Source: Hyaloperonospora brassicae (taxonomy: Eukaryota; Oomycota; Peronosporomycetes; Peronosporales; Peronosporaceae). From it: 64,000 nt of DNA. The notes under the pieces are model-generated. The model saw nothing but the letters and a program-made list of their open reading frames with translations, searched no databases and was not told the origin of the DNA. The stretch is taken from assembly GCA_947650285.1 (NCBI GenBank), contig CANTFL010001445.1, positions 434,001-498,000 of the forward strand, written 5' to 3'. Positions 58,499 through 64,000 of the stretch are shown here, piece by piece (the stretch's first letter is position 1; the number at the start of each line of letters is the position of its first letter). A program made the translations under genes and the position numbers.

Positions 58499-58989
58499 GT
58501 TATGAGCCCGACTACGTCTGTAGACCTCGCGGGTGATGAAGTCGCTTTTTTTTCCTGAAAGCGACCGCTCCCAAGTCGCGGTATGCGACCTACCGAGTCT
58601 GCAGAGGCAGTTACGCTTGAGTAGGGAGGTGACTTCAGCAATGTGAAAATCAAGACACTCGAGGCATTGGGAGCCATGTAAGAACTCATGACTTGCCTTG
58701 AACTTTCCAAGCTCAAGCAAGAAGAAGAAGAAGAGTGCATGAAGGGCTCTCAAGAGACTAGAATTTCCAATTAGCGTTTGGGAGGAGTTTTGCGTTGTCA
58801 CGCATGGAGATGAACGCATCCTTACGCACTCCTCCGCCAGCTCGAGCACCTGCCCCGAGGGCTTCACGTTATAAAGTTCAATGTATTGGCAGCATCAAGA
58901 ATATCCTGCCACGAGGCAATATTAGCCAACACATCAAGCTCAGATGGCACAATGAGCGCCAGTAGCGCCAAAAACACCATCCGATTACC

Positions 58990-61900
58990 CTCCGCACCAC
59001 GTGACCAGAATTCGAGTGCCTAAATATCGACAAAATATACTTTTAATCCGTCTTTGTGATGGACAGGAAATATTCGATGGTCTAGGATCGCGATTCCTGG
59101 ACTGGGGTATTCGTTTTGTTCGACATCTCGTGCTAGCTCGTATATACTGTGACTTTGATTGGTCTAAAGAAGTCAAGGCTAATCTGCTAAGGCATTAATT
59201 GAGTGGCAATGGTGAACGATACTACCACAAACAGCTTAAAACCTGGTGGCAGCAGGATTTGACACTGCAGTGCGTGATGAAGTGCTTGCACCAAAAATTT
59301 TAGACCACTTTCATACAAATTCAGGTTAATAAATCTCTGACTGCCAGATAAGACCCGAAGCGGAAGTGGCCAGAATATTGTTTGCATTTCATCGCTGTGA
59401 GTGGTCGCGAGTGGGGGTACAAAGGTACTAGTGCTTAACAATATTGTACAATATGCTTCTTACGATCTTCGCCATCTGCTTATAGCGTAGTATGATAACA
59501 GTTGTATGGACCACTTAAGGCATGCCGAAGAGCTGACGAATCTTGCGCAAGCGATTAAATCTGACGTGTGTGGTGCCAAGGCTATCAGAAAGGATGGTGT
59601 TTTGCACATAGCGGACACGAAGTCACGGGCTGATACCCGAAATTGGCACAAATGTAACAAAGCTGGGCACATTGCGGTAAATTGTCGTGACGTAAATAAG
59701 ACTCTTGCATTGTCGATGATCGAAACGTTGTTCAACATCAATGGATTTTGGACAATGTTTCCAGTCGACTTTTCATTTATGATAAGCGCATGTCTGAGAG
59801 CTGTAGTGTTTACGACAGCTAGTGAATGCTACTAGATAGGCAGACCCTTCATGTCACGAAGGTTGCCTCGGTGATGCTTTTAGTTTCTATCGGCGATAAA
59901 CAAAGCAAGATTCAACTGACGGATGTATAGCTTGTCCCATTAATAATGAGGAACAATGTATCGCATGAAAAGTTGGAAAAGAAGGGTTTTGTACTCGCAT
60001 ATGTGGATAGTGATCGATCACTCGTGTAGCGAAAAAATTGGCGAGGCTGTACGTAATGTAAAGATGAAAAAATACGTGCTTGTGGTGGATACTGAGCCAT
60101 GATTCCGGTTGTAAATCACGTGACGTCAGTATAGCTGTAATTGATGACGTAACGAATGGTAATGTCGATATGGACGTGCAAGTCGACACTTAAATGATTT
60201 TTCATCGAGGTATGGCTCATCTGTCATAAGAAACCTTCGAGAGGAGGGCAAAGGACAAAAAATCTGGGATACAATCGAGTGACAAGACGCAAGTTAATTG
60301 TTTGACCTGTGCACAGGGCAAGCAAACAAAAACAAGTCGAAAAGGACCCGGGCAAAAAATCACGTATTTTAATTATAGGCGGGGTGATATGCAGTGATTA
60401 AAATGGACTGATGACTTCAGACAATCGACTTGGTTATCGATACCTTGTCAACTCCGTTCACGACAAGTCAAAATAATGTCGAGTTTTTTTACCAAGACCA
60501 AGGACGCAGCCAAAAATTCGAGCATTTTTATGTCTTCTCCGAGAAAATATTTGATTCCTAAATTCTCATTTTGCGCACCAGTCGGGGATTGAAATATCAC
60601 AACGTGAATTTATTCTGCAAAAATACGGGCTTGACGCATCAAGTATCCGAAGCGAGATATTAAGCGTCAAATGGAAAGGCAGAAGCAATGAACAGGACGA
60701 TTGTGAATATGGCCGGATTCATGATATTCTCATGTGGTCTATAATTAAATTGATGCGGTGATGCCGTGAAGTAAGCATCATACATGCTTAGCCGAAGTTC
60801 AAGCCGCTCCAACCACGAAAGAGCACCACCAATAGAAGTTTCGATGAACAAAGTACCTAATTTAAGCTCTATCGTGTTGTTTGGCTCCAGCTCTACTGTT
60901 TAAAGGAACCCACATATGAATTCATTATAACATTGAGATTAAAAGTTGGTCTAATCGTCTGCAAGAATGACGAGGTGAAAGGTTATCGAGTGTTCCTAAA
61001 GCTGGGTAAATTTGTCATTGTCACACAACGTGTCAAGAATATTGGGAGTCTAATTGTGGCATAAAATTTGCACATCGAGCGTGGGATTATTGTTAATTAT
61101 GGATGTGTCGCGTCGGCTTCAGAAGAAGATGAACCTTCTAGTGTAACGTATGAAAGTCGTGCGGATGAAGGCCTAAAAAGAAGAAGAAAAGAAGAAGAAA
61201 ACGACTTGGCATTGATCGCGGCTGTTGACGCGCTCGACAAAAAGAACTTCGTTGGCAAGTCTCCTGCAGAAGGATATACCAGCAAAAGTAGTGGATCATA
61301 TCACTGAGCGTGATAAATGGCATTGCGGTGAGAGGATTAGGAGTCTTAAGGCGATTGAATAGACTATATCGATGGGAGAAGTAATATCTACGCTTAGCTG
61401 CCCCAACTTTTTGAGCACTTAAACGTCCCAAGGTATAATGTGTTGCACAGCAAGCGGTTTTTGAAGGCAAAAATTGACGCCAAAGGACAAGTGGAAAGGT
61501 CTAAGGCTCGACTTGATGCTTGCGGAAATGAGCAGAATTTTGGTGTTAATTTCTTATTAACATTTTCTGCAGTCCTGGACATGACAACAGTCAAGATTAG
61601 GCTAGCGTTGCTGTTATCTGGGTGGTTACCGATCATTATGGTGACGTGCCAAACTCCTATGCACAGGCAGACAAGAAAGGTATGTGGACATTCACCTACG
61701 TGTACCAGGGGGAATGGTATTTACGACTCAACAATAGTTACCAGTGGCGAAGAACTCGTACTGTGATAGAAGAAACACTGTATGGTCGAAAACAGGCCAT
61801 TTTTTGTGAGGTGAATCATTTTATTGAAAAATTATTGCAGCTGACTGCAAGCGTTGCATCACGGATATTTGTCTTTATTACAAATTAAGTGAAGCGAACG

Positions 61901-62835
61901 TTTAGTTGTCGGAGCGTATGTCGATTTTTTTTGACGTCAACGCGCGCTAACTTTAATCCAAGAGTTTTTGTCAGTCTTGTATCGTTGTCGATCAAGCAAC
62001 TTGGACACGTAAGTAAATTTCTTGGTATGCGAATTGAGACACTTAAGAATGAAGGATATGGCGTTGACCAGAAAGAAGCAATTGTTGACATTGTTTGCAG
62101 CGCTAAGATAAATTCATGTATAATTGTACGCACACTATTTGGTGACGACTGCTACAGGAGTAACACATTTCAATCCCTGGTAGGCATCCTACATTGAGTG
62201 ACGCGTTGCACCCCTCCCGATATCTCCTTCACTGTCCACAAGGTACAAGACATACGCACCAGCCGATTTTTCGCGATTGGGATTCAGCAAAGCGGATAAT
62301 ACGCTACCCGAAGGGAAGTAAAATACCAAAGCTGCACAATTCCGCTAATCAAAATGCTGAAGATCTACTGAGACTTGACTCTTACAGCGATGCTGACTTC
62401 GCAGCGGATGAGTCAGAGCATAAGTCGTTGATTGGGGTCATCACGATATTGATTGGCATCCTTTTCAGTTGGACTTCCAAGAAACTGTATAGCTTTCCGC
62501 TGTCCACGATGGAAGCTAAATATGTCACATCTTCAAACGCGGCACGTGAAGTAATTCGAGTTCGAGAATTGCTGCAGGAGCTAGGCACGTTCATTGTGAC
62601 TTCTATACCAATGATAATTGACAATCAGGCTGCGATCAAGAATCTTGAAGGCAAGGCATCATGTGCTAGAGCGATTCACATCGATATAAGGGTAAAGATT
62701 GAATGCGAGCAAGCAAGACGTGGTATTATAATGCCAAACTACGTACCATCGTACCAGATGATCGCTGATATACTGAAGAAAGCGCTGGATTCTTTCCAGC
62801 TTGACAGCCTTCGTGCTCTCGTGCGCTTGTTGTGA
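58990..62835 (+). pseudogene. Copia (Ty1) retrotransposon polyprotein, degenerate
   Basis: Gag, integrase, RT and RNase H pieces follow in Copia order, broken by many stops and frame changes. Gag: IRLCDGQEIFDGLGSRFLDW, WSKEVKANLLRHYLSG and YYHKQLKTWW (59.0-59.4 kb), then a zinc knuckle at 59644-59688 whose first Cys is Trp. Pre-integrase/integrase: RGMAHLS and NCLTCAQGKQTK (60.2-60.35 kb), then decayed core to about 61.1 kb. RT: KAKIDAKGQVERSKARLDAC, GNEQNFGVNFLLTF and AVLDMTTVKIRLAL (61.46-61.62 kb). The YVDD active site has decayed to YVDF with a stop at 61932-61934. RNase H (62.2-62.83 kb, the longest open part, 213 codons) keeps YSDADFA, STMEAKYV and IIDNQAAI. The element cannot transpose by itself. 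Confidence 0.88.
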
Positions 62836-62857
62836 CTACAACACCGTCTAGAAAGAG

Positions 62858-63073
62858 TGTTGGGAGATGAAGGGTGACGGGAAGTGGTCCACGCGACATT
62901 AGGAGTTTCGTACTACGCGCGACTGATCATGGTAGGGTGCGTCATCGGCGACCGCGACGTAGGTACAGAGCGACGGTTGCAGATAGTAGCGAGCAGGAAA
63001 GCCTACAAGTGCACAGTATAAAATCAGTATTAGTTTCACATTTACAATCAAAGAGAGAGGCTGAATAATACAG
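62858..63073 (+). repeat. 3' LTR of the Copia element
   Basis: The LTR starts TGTTGGGAGATGA straight after a purine-rich AGAAAGAG (likely polypurine tract) that follows the RNase H region. It ends in CA at 63073. Its last 78 bases match the left LTR remnant at 58421-58498. Length is about 216 bases. Confidence 0.7.
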
Positions 63074-63079
63074 CAGGTA

Positions 63080-64000
63080 CTACGACCGTATGCGTCCCCA
63101 GCGCCATGCGTCATCGCTTCGCTGATCGCTATTTTTAGATTCTTAAGTTCGCTCTTGCAATCCCACCTCAGAATCAATCGCAGGGCTGCGTTTCCACGTC
63201 CTGCGTTGTCGCTTTGCCAACTCGTTGAGTTAGGTCTCAGTTGTCCGCACGAAGTCGCCACCTCGAAATGGGCGTCTTAAGCTGGGTTATAATTCAGATG
63301 TACGAAGACGTTCGATGAGAGGCATCTTACGATAAAGTAGCGTCTACGTAAGAACATCAGAGTAACGAAGGAAGTGCCCGTTCCGATGTTGATCGGTATT
63401 GAGGGGTACCGGTACAATCCGACTTTCAAGCGTAGTTTTTACGGTATAGTTTTTACGTCGGTAATTACCTCAGGGATGATTAGACGTGTAGGATGATTGG
63501 ACGCGTGTAAATCAGGTTGATTAGATGCTCCATGGTATTAGATGCAGTCTAGGGTAGGCGGGGTTAAGAACTATGAATCAATCACTTTCGAATCTTCCCC
63601 TAAGTGAGCTAGTGTTCTTCGCTTCGTTCTCTCCGGTCGCTTTGCTTCGTTTATGCTTCGCCTTCCGCTCAGTATTCAACAATCTGCCGTTCTTTTGTTG
63701 CTAAACGAGCGGTTAATAGCAGCGAAAAACCGCTCTTGACCCCTACCTAAAAATGAGCTATTGTGGATGCTCGTAGATGGTTGTAGACGCAGCCCAGTAG
63801 ATGCGATTTCGGTCCACCAACACTATAAATAGTGAATCCCGAGATGTCGACAATTGCATCAAAAACCAATTTGAATATATAGTTTTTTGTAATGAAGCTG
63901 TTATACACACACAACTCGCTGTAGCTAAACAGATAACGTCTGCAAAGGTTTTAGCAGTTTTTCGTCCTAAGGCTTAGATCAGCAACCATAACAACATTTG
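63080..64000. other. Non-coding end of window
   Basis: No gene seen. Short repeated phrases (GATGATTAGACGTGTA, GATGATTGGACGCGTGTA, GGTTGATTAGATG) lie at about 63474-63530. A hairpin with an 8-base stem (GAGCGGTT ... AACCGCTC) lies at 63707-63735. The texture suggests further LTR-type mobile sequence, without a readable domain. Confidence 0.4.

Noticed and set aside
1..64000. CRISPR arrays, bacterial operons, rRNA genes
   Set aside because: No regularly spaced identical repeats, no Shine-Dalgarno-led gene chains and no rRNA core sequences were seen; the introns and promoters are eukaryotic.

Overview
The window looks like an oomycete nuclear contig, most probably from the Peronosporaceae (downy mildew or Phytophthora group). 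Four things point there. Coding sequence is GC-rich with few, short introns (55-130 bp for most). Two genes are preceded by close matches to the oomycete core promoter (initiator GCTCAYT followed by CA-W-T-rich flank). One secreted protein has a degenerate RxLR/EER-like leader. The mobile elements are Copia-, Gypsy- and MULE-type relics. The species cannot be fixed from the sequence.

Positions 1-30 kb are gene-poor and visibly AT-rich, full of stops on both strands. Only scattered islands of decayed mobile DNA can be read: a Ty3/Gypsy reverse-transcriptase scrap near 6.7 kb, a nearly complete but broken MULE transposase at 12.1-14.1 kb, a possible LTR near 23.1 kb, and at 26.5-27.2 kb a fragment of an adenylate kinase gene lying directly against one arm of a roughly 60-bp inverted repeat. 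A GC-richer stretch at 28.5-30.1 kb has no gene I can recognise.

Positions 30.3-58.1 kb form a compact gene island. In order: a secreted RxLR-like effector candidate (+), a Nopp140/SRP40-type nucleolar protein (+), a TPR protein (-, one intron), three tandem CAP/PR-1-like secreted proteins with Ser/Thr/Glu-rich stalks and C-terminal membrane segments (all -), an NSUN6-type RNA cytosine-5 methyltransferase (-, one intron), a PH-ankyrin-AGC kinase (-, one intron), an N6AMT1/Mtq2-type eRF1 glutamine methyltransferase (-, five exons), a Myb/SANT-like protein (-, three exons) and a MYG1-family nuclease (-). I worked out splice junctions from donor/acceptor sites plus reading-frame and domain continuity; they are predictions.

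Positions 58.4-63.1 kb hold one degenerate Copia retrotransposon in the plus orientation (5' LTR remnant, gag, integrase, RT, RNase H, 3' LTR) that closes the island. The last kilobase has no gene.

The housekeeping genes touch translation and ribosome biogenesis (NSUN6, Mtq2, Nopp140, MYG1), but nothing indicates an operon-like unit. The striking local feature is the CAP trio: a tandem family whose members grow in stalk length and whose two longer members share a nearly identical cytoplasmic tail.
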